In this document: in pieces, positions 54,209-63,812 of the stretch | How the letters are laid out: the number at the start of each line of letters is the position of its first letter | How positions within the stretch are numbered: position 1 is the first letter of the stretch | From: Diploptera punctata | Lineage: Eukaryota; Arthropoda; Insecta; Blattodea; Blaberidae | Reading direction: 5' to 3' | Length of the DNA: 64,000 nucleotides | Assembly: GCA_030220185.1 (NCBI GenBank) | Contig: JASPKZ010010239.1 | Location: forward strand, 590,001-654,000 | Program-made: the position numbers and the translations under genes | The notes under the pieces: generated by a model | The model's input: the letters and a program-made list of their open reading frames with translations, nothing else | Database searches by the model: none | What the model was told of the DNA's origin: nothing

Positions 54209-54946
54209 ACTTACTTACTTACTTACTTACTTACTCACTGGCACTATCGAACCCGTAGGTTCATGACCGCACGGACATAAGCTCTCCATACATCCCTATC
54301 CTGAGCTAATGCTTTCCAATCATTCCCTGTATAATCTACTTCCCTCAAATCATAGTTAATGTTATTCTCCCACCTCATTCTTGGTCTACCAACTGGTCGT
54401 TTTCCCTCTGGCTTTCCTACAAGAAGCTTCCATGCAAGTCTTTCATTTCCCATACGTGCAACATGTCCTGCACATCGCAGTCTACGAGACTTAACTGTTC
54501 TTATTATATCTGGCTTCCTATAAAGACCATGTAGTTCATTATTATTTAGTCTTCTCCATTCACCTGTCTGTTCATCTCTCTTTGGTCCAAAAATTTTCCT
54601 AAGTACTTTATTCTCAAATACTTGTAATCTCCTTTCCTCTCTTAAAGTAAGAGTCCATGTTTCGCACCCATATAATATAACTGGTAGAATAATAGTTTTA
54701 TATATTTTCAGTTTAACGTTTTTTGAAAGGAGTTGGGGCATCAAGAGTCTCTGCAATGCATAATAGCACACATTTCCAGAATTGAGCCTATGTTTAATTT
54801 CTTTGTGCATCTCATTCCTATTTGTGATTATTGTTCCTAGGTATTTGAATTCAGCCACTTCCTCAAAATTTCCCTCATTTGTCATTAGCTGTCCATTTCC
54901 ATTATTTAATGAATTTCTACGTGTGACCATATATTTAGTTTTATTG
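54209..54946 (-). mobile_element. LINE-A, 5'-truncated, young insertion
   Basis: Flanked by the exact 14-bp duplication AGATACGAATATTT (54195-54208 and 54947-54960). The 3' end on the minus strand is a (GTAA)n tail (54209-54234). Other LINE-A copies end in related four-base repeats. Confidence 0.95.
54244..54946 (-). CDS. LINE-A reverse transcriptase C-terminal 234 codons
   Basis: The longest undamaged LINE-A frame: KTKYMVTRRNS, EEVAEFKYLGTIITNRNEMH, RLNSGNVCYYALQRLL, ILPVILYGCETWTLTLREER, GPKRDEQTGEWRRLNNNELH, VKSRRLRCAGHVARMGNERL, GKRPVGRPRMRWENNINYD, and the stop after MNLRVR at 54244. This is the thumb and C-terminal region of an RTE-like RT; the palm with its YADD box was never inserted (5' truncation). 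The frame runs on 5' into SINE3 sequence (to 55005), which is not part of the protein. Not expected to be functional. Confidence 0.85.
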
Positions 54947-55140
54947 AGATACGAATATTTTCCTACATATATCGTGAGTGAAAAGTGGTCAGCATACCGA
55001 CCCAATGAGAAATATAATAGGTAACTAAATTAATGTTTGGATGATGAGGTTAGGTAAATGTTGCTTAGTGGACTTGTTTTAGTGTTAACGTTCTTTTACC
55101 GGCCTAAAAATCTTCAGATTCGGGACCCGCGGCCACAATA

Positions 55141-55467
55141 ATGTAAAGATTTTATAAAATTATTAATTTTCTTTCGACGTTACATATTTACATAATTATA
55201 AATAATCAAATTTAAATATTCATATCAATATACTATTACACATCCAAGTTGAGTGTTCACGGGCGGAGGGGAAAAGTTTTAGCGCTAGTGTTGCCGATCT
55301 ACTGAATCTGTGGAAGGGATTAGGAGAAAACTGTACATCCGATCACGTATTGAAATTTTTCAACTTCAAATATGGGGGGGGGAGAATCCCTAAACACGTG
55401 TGAAAGATCTTAACATGGTTGTCAAATTAGTCATTTAAGCACTGAACGCTCAAGCGGTCGGATCATT
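55141..55467. other. AT-rich, then a diverged tandem unit
   Basis: From about 55410 (TTAACATGGTTGTCAAATTA, GTCATTTAAGCACTGAACGC) the sequence resembles 56880-56945 (GGGTTGTCAAGTTAGTCATT, CTGCCACTGACCACGC). The first unit is the PLE target. Confidence 0.5.
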
Positions 55468-55480
55468 TAAAATCACAGTA
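55468..55480. repeat. 13-bp target duplication, left side of second PLE pair
   Basis: TAAAATCACAGTA, repeated exactly at 56759-56771. Confidence 0.92.
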
Positions 55481-55530
55481 ATGTTGAGTGATTCCGGGTT
55501 ATGTGGCCGTGGTCCATAGTTGGTGTTGAT

Positions 55531-55572
55531 ACCAGACGTTTCGCCCTCAACTGCGGAGGGCATCTTCAGTGG
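55531..55572 (-). ncRNA. Hammerhead-ribozyme-like motif, second PLE left copy
   Basis: Complement of the motif at 56635-56672, described there. Confidence 0.45.
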
Positions 55573-56081
55573 CGAGTGCTTCTAGGCGTGTTTCCTGGTC
55601 GGAAGATCTACTTAGAGTGAGCGTTGTGGACGTAGAGGACGTTGTATTAGTGGTGGGTGCAGGGTGGGTGGGCGTGGCTCTTGCTGATTGGCTAATGGTC
55701 GTCTCCTTGTTGTCACTGGTGTTAATGCATTTATTTTCTAGTGTATGAAACCAGGCCTTAGACAGTTTGATACCTTCCTCTTTTCTGTTAATATTTCCCT
55801 TATGCTTTTGTATTTCTATAGCCTCTCGGTATAATCTAGGGAAATAGTAGGAAGTTGTGGCTAAAACTTGTGTATCGTCGAATAGAATCTGATGTCCATT
55901 CATAATGGCATGTTCTGCTGCAGCTGATTTATCCATTTCTCCTTGTCTGCAGTTTCTTTTTATGTTCTGATAAACGGGTCGCTATACTTCTTTTCGTGGT
56001 CCCTATATATGATTTACCACACGAACAAGGAAGTCGATATACGCCGCAAGTGGAGAGAGGTGGCCGAGGATCCTTAGCTGA
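55547..56081 (-). pseudogene. PLE GIY-YIG endonuclease and C-terminus, left copy
   Basis: On the minus strand from the centre: CGVYRLPCSCGKSYIGTTKR-like start (VYRLP at about 56040), SIAT.LSEHKRNCRQGE with an indel, then MDKSAAAEHAIMNGHQILFD (open from 55936), YFPRLYREAIEIQKHKGNIN and KLSKAWFHTLENK, ending DALRS at 55547. The GIY (GVY) and YIG halves and the EH pair are those of GIY-YIG nucleases. RT is missing by truncation. Confidence 0.85.
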
Positions 56082-56122
56082 GCGAGTACAGACCTACAAG
56101 AAAAATAGAAGACTGCCTTCGT

Positions 56123-56657
56123 TCAGCTAAGGATCCTCGGCCACCTCTCTCCACTTGCGGCGTATATCAACTTCCTTGTTCGTGTGGTAAATCATATATA
56201 GGGACCACGAAAAGAAGTATAGCGACCCGTTTATCAGAACATAAAAGAAACTGCAGACAAGGAGAAATGGATAAATCAGCTGCAGCAGAACATGCCATCA
56301 TGAATTGACACCAGATTCTATTCGACGATACACAAGTTTTAGCCACAACTTCCTACTATTTCCCTAGATTATACCGAGAGGCTATAGAAATACAAAAGCA
56401 TAAGGGGAAATATTAACAGAAAAGAGGAAGGTATCAAACTGTCTAAGGCCTGGTTTCATACACTAGAAAATAAATGCATTAACACCAGTGACAACAAGGA
56501 GACGACCATTAGCCAATCAGCAAGAGCCACGCCCACCCACCCTGCACCCACCACTAATACAATGTCCTCTACGTCCACAACGCTCACTCTAAGTAGATCT
56601 TCCGACCAGGAAACACGCCTAGAAGCACTCGCCACTGAAGATGCCCTCCGCAGTTGA
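56123..56657 (+). pseudogene. PLE GIY-YIG endonuclease and C-terminus, right copy
   Basis: Plus-strand copy: EDCLRSAKDPRPPLSTCGVY, QLPCSCGKSYIGTTKRSIAT, RLSEHKRNCRQGEMDKSAAA, EHAIMN followed by a TGA (Gly codon GGA in the other copy), then FDDTQVLATTSYYFPRLYRE and an extra G in AAGGGGAAA that shifts the frame. The left copy is free of these two defects; its own indel lies elsewhere. Confidence 0.85.
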
Positions 56658-56672
56658 GGGCGAAACGTCTGG
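56635..56672 (+). ncRNA. Hammerhead-ribozyme-like motif, second PLE right copy
   Basis: Core CTGAAGA (56635-56641) fits CTGANGA. Stem II GCCCTC/GAGGGC (56643-56648 with 56656-56661) is perfect with loop CGCAGTT, then GAAAC (56662-56666). Stem III is at best AC/GT and stem I is not evident, so it may be a decayed or unusual form. Same relative place, at the end of the protein frame, as in the first PLE. Confidence 0.45.
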
Positions 56673-56758
56673 TATCAACACCAAGTATGGACCACGGCCA
56701 CATAACCCGGAATCACTCAACATTATGATTACCGGCCGTGAAAGCCTGCATTCAACTA

Positions 56759-56771
56759 TAAAATCACAGTA
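56759..56771. repeat. 13-bp target duplication, right side of second PLE pair
   Basis: TAAAATCACAGTA, identical to 55468-55480. Confidence 0.92.
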
Positions 56772-57066
56772 TTTGTCGTCTCTCCATTACCAGCCTGACA
56801 ATAAATCACAAGTGGCAACATGCAATGAGAAGGGTAAGGAAGGGACAGCTCATTCATAGGCGCAACCCCAAAAGTAACAGGGTTGTCAAGTTAGTCATTC
56901 TGCCACTGACCACGCAGAACGACGGATAATTAAAATACATAGTATGTGTCAGCTCTCTACCTGCCAATCAAACAACATAATTCAAAGGACAAAAGTGGCA
57001 ACATAGTAAGAAATAGAAAGAGAAAGGCAGTTTGTTAGTTAACATATTTTCCGCCTGCACAAAACA
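56772..57066. other. Diverged tandem units
   Basis: CTCTCCATTACCAGCCTGAC ... CACAAGTGGCAACAT (to 56821) and CTCTCTACCTGCCAATCAAA ... AAAAGTGGCAACATA (56953-57007) are parallel, as are the GTTGTCAA..TTAGTCATT segments before them. Non-coding. Confidence 0.55.
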
Positions 57067-57108
57067 CTACTACTACTACTACTACTGCTAATAATAATAA
57101 TAATAATA

Positions 57109-57154
<46 letters not shown>

Positions 57155-57230
57155 ACTAAAAATAATAATAATAATAACAAAACTAATAATAATAGTAATA
57201 GCAATAATAATAATAATATTAATAATAATA
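57067..57230. repeat. (CTA)n/(AAT)n microsatellite block
   Basis: CTA triplets, then long AAT runs broken by AAC and phase shifts. Confidence 0.95.
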
Positions 57231-57630
57231 TGACATTTCGAAATCCACGAAATCAATAAACAGAATGATAATAGTGTAAGAATACAGAATAGAACAACTG
57301 TCAAGATAAGAAAAATATAGGTATTTATAGGGATTCTTAGAGATCTCATACCCGTAGCATTGGGATTTAGGTGTGAGAACATAAACTCAAGGAATTTATA
57401 AGCTCGGAAATACAGTGTGAATTCAATCCATACAGAAACGGAGTACGGGATTTTGCTTTGCAATACCGGAATCTTATTTTAGTTTTCTACAGTGAGCCTT
57501 AAGGGCCTATTCCTAATCAAGTTCCATTGTATTGCATAGAAGAATGTAACAGTTAAACCCATAACATTACTTTAACGACGAAAACATTTACACACACACA
57601 CATATATATATTATTTAAAGAAAATTCAAC
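57231..57630. other. No recognised feature
   Basis: A (CA)n/(TA)n stretch at 57590-57612; otherwise nothing recognised. Confidence 0.45.
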
Positions 57631-57636
57631 GCCTGA

Positions 57637-57690
57637 ACCGGGATTTGAACCCGAGAGCTCTAACGTTTGACCTATACATTAATGAGATAC
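57637..57690 (-). other. tRNA-like T-arm fragment
   Basis: On the minus strand TAGAGCTCTCGGGTTCAAAT, CCCGGTTCAGGCG has a perfect B box (GGTTCAAATCC) and a plausible T stem. The D arm and anticodon arm cannot be folded, so it is a tRNA pseudogene or SINE head, not a tRNA gene. Confidence 0.45.
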
Positions 57691-57833
57691 AATCTTCTCC
57701 ATTTAGGTACCCAGTGCAAAAATTGATATTTTTTTCTTATATACAATTCTCTATCACACGAGGCAGCGGGATATCTTTCGCAATGTCATCTTATGGCTTC
57801 TATAACAAGAAATCATAAAATGGATATATATAT

Positions 57834-58146
57834 TCCACCGCTGTGGTCTCGAGGTACCGTGCTACCTTCATACACAGCGGTCCCGGGTTCGATCCCCGGT
57901 CGGGACTGACTCCTGAATGAGGTTTCTTTCGGAGTTTTTCTTCACCTGTAAGACAAAATGTCAGGAAGCTTACGGCCGAACGGTCTCCGAAAACTATCCG
58001 GCTATTATCATCATCCTTACCATCTTCCGTCACCGGTGAGGAAAGCAACGGGAAGCTACCATACTTATAATTCCCTAGTAAAGCTGCAAAGCAAAGCACG
58101 AAAATACTATGATTGCAGTGAAAGACCCCTCGAGCAGAATTACTAT

Positions 58147-58150
<4 letters not shown>
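57834..58150 (+). mobile_element. SINE2, plus-strand copy
   Basis: TCCACCGCTGTGGTCTCGAG, GGTTCGATCCCC (exact B box GGTTCGATCCC), TTTCTTTCGGAGTTTTTCTT, CTGTAAGACAAAATGTCAGG, ATCATCATCC, ACTATGGATA end. It continues into an (AT)n tail shared with its left flank (ATGGATATATATAT). Confidence 0.92.

Positions 58151-58182
<32 letters not shown>
58147..58182. repeat. (AT)n microsatellite
   Basis: About 18 AT dinucleotides right at the 3' end of SINE2. Confidence 0.95.
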
Positions 58183-58184
<2 letters not shown>

Positions 58185-58721
58185 TAAAATACTATAAGTT
58201 TGGTACACTTGTAAATATATTAAAAACAGGGAATGTATGGGATTTATTGAATTTAAATTTGGTTTCTGAAACTTATAGACAATACTTTATCTTTAGCGAG
58301 TGGAAGAAAGTAATTTTCTATTTTGAGGCCATTATTTACAAGAATGCCTCCCTGGGAGGATTAGCTATTAAACTAACGTTTTTTATTAATCATTCAGCTT
58401 CAGTTACGTAATCATGCTACTTATGAACATATATAACAGTATATGGGATTATTCAAATTTAGTTATATAAGCGTTATATAAATAATTTGAAATTTATGTT
58501 TTTTTATTTGGTAGAAGAAAAATATTTTACTCCTTCCAATCCAACAAATGGTTTATGGTAGTGAGAATCGGGCCATTAACAGATCACAAGGGAAAAAAAT
58601 AAGAAAATAAAAATTTGAAGAGGAACAACCTGTTATACACTTACTGAGCAGGAAACATTTTACGGTTACGGGCAACAATTGTATATTTTCAATGTAATAG
58701 AAAAAAATGAAAAACATAATA
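58183..58721. other. No recognised feature
   Basis: AT-rich, nothing recognised. Confidence 0.4.
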
Positions 58722-59310
58722 GTATATTATAATGCGAGATTGGGAAAAGTTTCTATACAAGCGAGGATATGATTAAAATCCGAGAGATAGCCAGGTTTTA
58801 ATTTCCGAGATTCTGTAAAACACTTCACAAACGTGCGTTGTACATTATTTTCTGCGTGATGCTGTATTCAAAATAATAAATAATAATAAAATAATAACAT
58901 CTTTGTTGGAAATATTTTCGTTCATTATAAACAACTGATTAACGTTAACAGTGAGGCCAATGTTTATACGGTAAATTCCGAAAAAAATTAGTTGAGACTA
59001 CAGGAGGCTATGGCACCAATCAGTTATAAAATGACGGCAAGTACGAATTTATTGTTTTAAATAGATTTCAGTTCATTTAAAATACAGTGATTTGCTTCGT
59101 ATAATGTATATTAACACTACATTTTGGATATATTTCTGTATATACATTGTACGTAGTATACATAAAAGGCAGTGGTTTTAGTTCCCGCATGAGGTAGGTA
59201 ATATGTAATATTACAGTATAGTTATTTAGGCTGGCAACCCCAAAATTTAGGAAATTGAACTTTCAATCATGGTCGCCATTGCTGTAAGTAAGACAGAACT
59301 CACTACCTTG
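58722..59310 (+). mobile_element. Family Y (Crypton-like), copy 3, internally deleted
   Basis: TATTATAATGCGAGATTGGG, GAGATTCTGTAAAACACTTC, CAAACGTGCGTTGTACATTA, then ATGACGGCAAGTACGAATTT passes straight to AGATTTCAGTTCATTTAAAA without the recombinase frame, nearly the same junction as copy 2. It ends with GGCAACCCCAAAATTTAGGA and ACTCACTACC. Unlike copies 1 and 2 it has no later insertion. Confidence 0.65.
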
Positions 59311-59651
59311 TGGAGAAGATACCGGTAATGGATGGAACAATATAATGATGGAAATAATAGGCTATCAAAGTTATTACTGTATAATCCAGAAGGAAATGGA
59401 ACTTGATGAAGATCTAGAAAAATTGAAGATTGTTATAAAACTTCCTAATGTCGGAATACCAACATGTCTAGACCAGCCTTGCATGAAATTTTATCTTATG
59501 AAATATAATGTTACTAGCCCTTCATAAAGAATCTAAAACATTAATTGAATACTTGAATATTGTAACATTTATCTTTATCTCATAATTTTCCATTATTCGA
59601 TAATTTTTTAGGATTATTCCCGTATGCATTTACCAGTACTGGAATTATAAG
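59311..59651. other. No recognised feature; anonymous frame
   Basis: A 60-codon plus frame (59345-59527) has no recognisable domain. Confidence 0.4.
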
Positions 59652-59999
59652 TAGAGACCGGATTATGTGCAACATAACAAGCTAGAAATATGCATGCATA
59701 TATGCATGAAAAATGTCAATATATGCAATACCACTGATAAATGATAAATTATATCAATCAGTATCAGGCACAAGTATTGTCCACAAATGAAAATATTCTA
59801 CATTTTGTTACTATTGTAAACAGAAACGATCAGCTACTATTCCAAATGTTCGGTAGTATGGTTGTGTCTTCGATCGCTCAAAATAATTTCATAAATAGAA
59901 GGACAGTTCTATGTCAAATGAAGTAACTGGGCAGTATTTGAAGTTGGGTGCTATTCTGGCACTTATTATTTCTTGCAAAAGCTCGCCTGTCTCATTTAT

Positions 60000-60461
60000 C
60001 ATCATCATCATGAACAACAAGGATTAAGCCCAATGGCCTGTTCCGATCTCATTATAGGTCGAATTGGTCCTTCCGTCTCTTCAATGGTCTTCCCAACATT
60101 CTTCTCCCTTTTGGTTTATAATTATACAGTCTTCTTGGCATGCGCTGTTCATTCATTCGTAATACGTGCTGAAGATAAGCATTTTGATAATATTTTATTA
60201 TTTCACAGAGATTAAATATATTAAGTTCTGTTCTTATATCTTCATTTTTCTTTCTATCGGTCCTTTGGTATCCTGCTATTGCTCTCAATATCTTCGTTTC
60301 AGCAGCCTCTATTTGCTTACTATCTGCCTTTGTTAATGTCCAGGTTTCACATCCATAGATAAGAGATGGAACTGCCAATACTTTGTAAAACTTCAAAATA
60401 GTTTCTTTTCTAGTCTTATTCAATAAACTGCGTTTAATTGTGCCACATAGATAATTGAATC
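60000..60461 (-). pseudogene. LINE-B RT C-terminal fragment inserted in hAT relic
   Basis: Exact 11-bp target duplication GTCTCATTTAT at 59989-59999 and 60462-60472. The minus-strand frame (open from 60468 to 60052) reads TRKETILKFYKVLAVPSLIY, GCETWTLTKADSKQIEAAET, LRAIAGYQRTDRKKNEDIRT, LQHVLRMNEQRMPRRL, NYKPKGRRMLGRPLKRRKDQ. A (GAT)n tail (60000-60010) closes the 3' end. RT palm missing by 5' truncation; the remaining frame is intact. Confidence 0.92.
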
Positions 60462-60489
60462 GTCTCATTTATAAAACTATTAATTTGTC

Positions 60490-60850
60490 ACAATGGTTCA
60501 AAGTCTGGGTTATAGTTCATAATATTTTCAAACTTTTCCTTAAGTTTGCTTGGAAATACCTCTGGCAATAAGGAGTTCACTTTACGGATTATATCTATTA
60601 ACTGAATAGAATCAATCAACGGCAAACCTTGAGTTTCAAGCTTTTTAATAGTTGCAGGAATATGAAAAAAAAAATGAGTGTTAATCATATCAAAGTTTTT
60701 TTAATACTGGAATCGTTAAATCCTTCCTTGCACTGAAACTGTCAAAGCCTCTGCACTATCGAAATCGTTTACTGCACTTTTGATGACCTCGAAATGTTCA
60801 TTGTAAAAGAACACACATTTTAAAAATGTTATAAATGTAGCACGAAAATA
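60490..60850 (-). pseudogene. hAT-type transposase C-terminal remnant
   Basis: Minus strand from 60850: FFYNEHFEVIKSAVNDFDSA, EALTVSVQ, then stops/frameshift, then INTHFFFHIPATIKKLETQG, LPLIDSIQLIDIIRKVNSLL, PSKLKEKFENIMNYNPDFEP and a stop at 60490. The pattern (..IPxxIKxLExxGLxLxxSIxII.., ..KLxxxxxxNPDFxxL) resembles the C-terminus of hAT proteins of the CGGBP1-like group in insects. Recognition from memory, moderate certainty. Confidence 0.5.
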
Positions 60851-61100
60851 TGCGTTATCACTAGTTTTTGGTTAGGATATGCAATAACAGGTGAAAAAGG
60901 TCAAAATATGCACATGCAAATGGATATAACACGGTCTTTAATTATATGTATGTATCTTCATATACAGCTGGGTAAATGTAATAAAGAACAAAGAATGAAA
61001 AATTGCACTTGAGGACTGAAGTGGATGAGTAAGTACAATATTATCATAAACACATTTTAATTGTGTTGATATGTGGCATTTTACGTACCGGTATATGTTG

Positions 61101-61115
61101 TCTATCAAAAAGGTG
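61101..61115. repeat. 15-bp target duplication, left side
   Basis: TCTATCAAAAAGGTG, repeated exactly at 61799-61813. Confidence 0.93.
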
Positions 61116-61798
61116 TCCCGCGCTGTAGCCTATCCCTTAGCGCAGATTTATGGGACTTTCGCTGATTCGGGTCTTCTTTGGGGGAGATATGTTATCATTG
61201 TCATCATCATCATCATCATAGTACATTCACGAATTTAGGCCATCCAGAAGTCTTTTGAGTGGACGTACTGGTCTTCATCTTCCTGCAGGTTGATCTTCTG
61301 GATTTTTTCGTGTTGAGACTTGAAAGTAGTTATGAAGTTCCTTAGGACAGGTTACTGGCCCGACGCTAAGTAATCCAGTGGTAGGGCTGCTACCTTTTAG
61401 TCTCTGGACAGACATTAGGATACCGCATTTACTCAGTACCTGATGGAACGGTTATACCGCCGTGACTCGGTCCTCAGAGCCTCGTTTGTGGAAACGGGTT
61501 GTACCACGAGAAGGTGAGGATGGGAATTGGGTAGGAGAGGTTATACACACGTCACTACCCCTTACAACCTTTTCCATTGTATTTATGCCAATATGGGACC
61601 GGTGCTCACCCAGCACCGTGAGGCATTTGGATAGCTACAATAAGTAGCAAATCCAGGTTGAGAAAGCCAGCACGTCGGCTGGGGACGACTACATGTCACT
61701 CCTTCACTGGGTCTACCTCTGTGATTAACACATGTGGGCATGAGGCCAGCAGCCGGATGGCAGACCAAGGATCTTCTAGGCCTGTCGCGGCATGGAAT
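61116..61798 (-). mobile_element. Unclassified 683-bp retroposon
   Basis: GC-richer than its flanks and bounded by an exact 15-bp duplication. A (ATC)n stretch lies at 61202-61220 about 85 bp from one end. I see no tRNA-like boxes and no RT sequence; frames of 60-odd codons have no domain. Length and target duplication suggest a SINE-like or processed sequence. Strand is a guess. Confidence 0.7.
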
Positions 61799-61813
61799 TC
61801 TATCAAAAAGGTG
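61799..61813. repeat. 15-bp target duplication, right side
   Basis: TCTATCAAAAAGGTG, identical to 61101-61115. Confidence 0.93.
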
Positions 61814-62259
61814 CGAAATTCATCAACCTTGTAAATAATTTAATGAAGTTCACTATGAAAGAAATTCTACTTGATATTGAGAAAAGAGTTGCGCATGCGT
61901 ATCATGCAAATTAAAACAGAATGGGGTGCGCTATCTTTATATCTTCCCTTCTCTACATTTTCCTGCTAATTGAACTCTGCTTTCCAGGTTCTTGTTAAAC
62001 CCATAACTTATACAACTTTCGTTACAACCTGATAAGACACAGCGTTCCCTTGCATTTCAAACAATTGAACTCTTCAAACCAAGATATAAATTCACACGAA
62101 ATATAAAAATTAAACATAATTATTAATATAGGATTGAACAAATTATATACGTAATTCGGGAAATAATTGCATTACTGGTCTCGCTGAAGCTCGGGCTCAA
62201 ACACGTCCTCGACTAGTAATGTACTACTTCCCTAGTTGTGTACATAACTGTATAATTAG
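61814..62259. other. No recognised feature
   Basis: AT-rich, nothing recognised. Confidence 0.4.
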
Positions 62260-62574
62260 AAAGTAAAAAGTAAAGTAAAGTATTCCCACTACAGGCCTCA
62301 GGAGGCCCTTGGGGTAGTGGGAGGTTAAGGCTCCCACTATTTCTAGACAATCGGCACTTGATGTCAGCCGGGGTGTCAGCCCTGCGTGACGGCCGCCTTT
62401 ACCCCAGAACAAACGTCTGATACTCATTTCAGTTAGAGGCTGAGTCGACCCCAGGGCCATAGTGCCGCCAGAAGGTTTGGGTCAGTTTAAAAATCCTGAT
62501 CCCACCGGGACTTGAACCCTCGACCTTCCGGCTTGTAGCGCAGAGCCTTAACCACTACGCTACGGCGTGCCCCC
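62260..62574 (-). mobile_element. SINE1, full-length minus-strand copy
   Basis: On the minus strand: GGGGGCACGCCGTAGCGTAG, GGTTAAGGCTCTGCGC, B box GGTTCAAGTCCC, GGCACTATGGCCCTGGGGTC, GGCGGCCGTCACGCAGGGCT, GTGGGAGCCTTAACCTCC and the AAAGTAAAGT-like 3' end. It contains the body segment missing in 30684-30962. Confidence 0.93.
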
Positions 62575-62733
62575 AATTAGAAAGTAATGCGAATAATTTG
62601 TTAAGCATTGCCCATGTAAACACTTCCTTAAATTAGGTTATTTCATTGGACTCTTGTGTGTAATAAGTCTACTCTCCTTCTGAAGAATCCAAAGTAAACA
62701 GGTTCAAACGGTTTGGAATACATGATCTTTTTT

Positions 62734-63812
62734 ATAAGTAATGCCACGGGTGATTTTCAAATTTATCTCGAGAATTTGGAAATCAAGAGTGGCATTTGTT
62801 AGGACTATTTTAACGAATAAAATTAAGCTGTTTAGTCACAAATAATTATTTAAACATCCATCCATCCATAGTAATTCTGCCCGAAGGCAGGTCTTTCACT
62901 GCAATCATAGCATTTTTTCACGCTATGCTTACAGCTTTACTAGGGAATTGTAGGTGTGGTAGCTTCCCGTTGCTTTCCACACCGGTGAAGGATGATGATA
63001 TGATGATGATGATGATGGCCATATGATTTCGGGGACCGTTTGGGCCTTAAAGTTTTCCTGACATTTGTCTTACAGGTGAGGAAAAACCCCGATAAAAACC
63101 TCACCCAGAAAAACTGACCCGACCGGGATCGAACTCGGGCCCGCTGCGTGACAAGGCAGCACGCTACCTCGAGAACACAGCGGTGGACTATTTAAATATA
63201 GTTATTTTAAAATATTTATATATTTAATGTAAACGGCGATGTTTGAAAACAAATGAGAAACGTTTTTGTCAAGTTTTACTTGTTCATCATTGCAACCATA
63301 TCATATTTTTTATTGCCAAAGAATCCCAATATTATAAGAATGCACCCTAGTGGAGAAAAAATGAACCAACATTACAGGTTAATAATTTATTTCTAATGTC
63401 CTATGATGTAAATATGTCAATTATATTTTTCTGGAACGTGATTTCCTGGGAAATAATACGTTTAAGAAAGTGGAAACAGTGTTTTGTTTTTTTTTTCGTG
63501 GTATAATCAAGTGCTACAATTTTTATATTATCTCCCGCAAGCACTATCTGGTTACATTCGTTCACTATATATGCTATATGGTAGCCACATGCATTCTAGA
63601 ATTCATACATCTTAATATATAAATTGTTATATTCGACGTATTTCTTAGAGAGTCAGTCCCTGCAAAATACCTATTCAGAGTGTTAAATGAGGAGCTTGAT
63701 TTTAAAGTGATACAATTACATTAATAAAATCGAGGTGAAAAACGAATGTGATTGGTTGTAAATAAAAAAAATGAAATGTGATTGGTCATTGATTCCCATT
63801 TGGGGCATGAGT
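62734..63812 (+). repeat. Family X repeat, copy 4
   Basis: Begins ATAAGTAATGCCACGGGTGA, ends CCCATTTGGGGCATGAGTCA. A SINE2 splits it at 62855-63188. Confidence 0.85.
62855..63188 (-). mobile_element. SINE2 inserted in family X copy 4
   Basis: 8-bp duplication TATTTAAA at 62847-62854 and 63189-63196. Inserted at a different point of family X from the SINE2 at 45090-45417, so the two are independent insertions. Head with B box GAGTTCGATCCC on the minus strand. Confidence 0.93.

Larger units (their letters stand above)
54125..55140 (-). mobile_element. SINE3 interrupted by LINE-A
   Basis: Left part 54140-54208 (TCCTTTGTTAGGAGTTACCA, GACCAAGGTAATGTAG) and right part 54961-55140 (AAGTGGTCAGCATACCGACC, CAATGAGAAATATAATAGGT, CTTTTACCGGCCTAAAAATC, TTCAGATTCGGGACCCGCGG) belong together on the minus strand. 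Confidence 0.8.
55481..56758. mobile_element. Second Penelope-like element, inverted pair
   Basis: Left arm 55481-56081 and right arm 56123-56725 are near-perfect inverted copies around a 41-bp centre. The right copy has about 33 bp of extra 3' tail (TATGATTACCGGCCGTGAAA...) that the left lacks. Both copies are 5'-truncated to the endonuclease and 3' region. Same asymmetric design as at 24619-29562, but a different PLE family. Confidence 0.93.
59652..60940 (-). mobile_element. hAT-type transposon relic with nested LINE-B
   Basis: Ends TAGAGACCGGATTATGTGCA and, on the complement, TAAAGACCGTGTTATATCCA agree at most positions. The flanks ATTATAAG (59644-59651) and ATTATATG (60941-60948) form an 8-bp duplication with one change, the size used by hAT elements. 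Coding remnants lie on the minus strand. LINE-B is inserted at 60000-60461. Confidence 0.7.

Noticed and set aside
54244..55005. 253-codon host gene
   Set aside because: LINE reverse transcriptase end fused by chance to SINE sequence at its 5' side, as the 14-bp target duplication shows.
55547..55936. Stand-alone host gene (129 codons)
   Set aside because: It is the C-terminal part of a PLE protein and is repeated in inverse orientation 0.6 kb away.
57637..57690. tRNA gene
   Set aside because: Only the T arm can be recognised.
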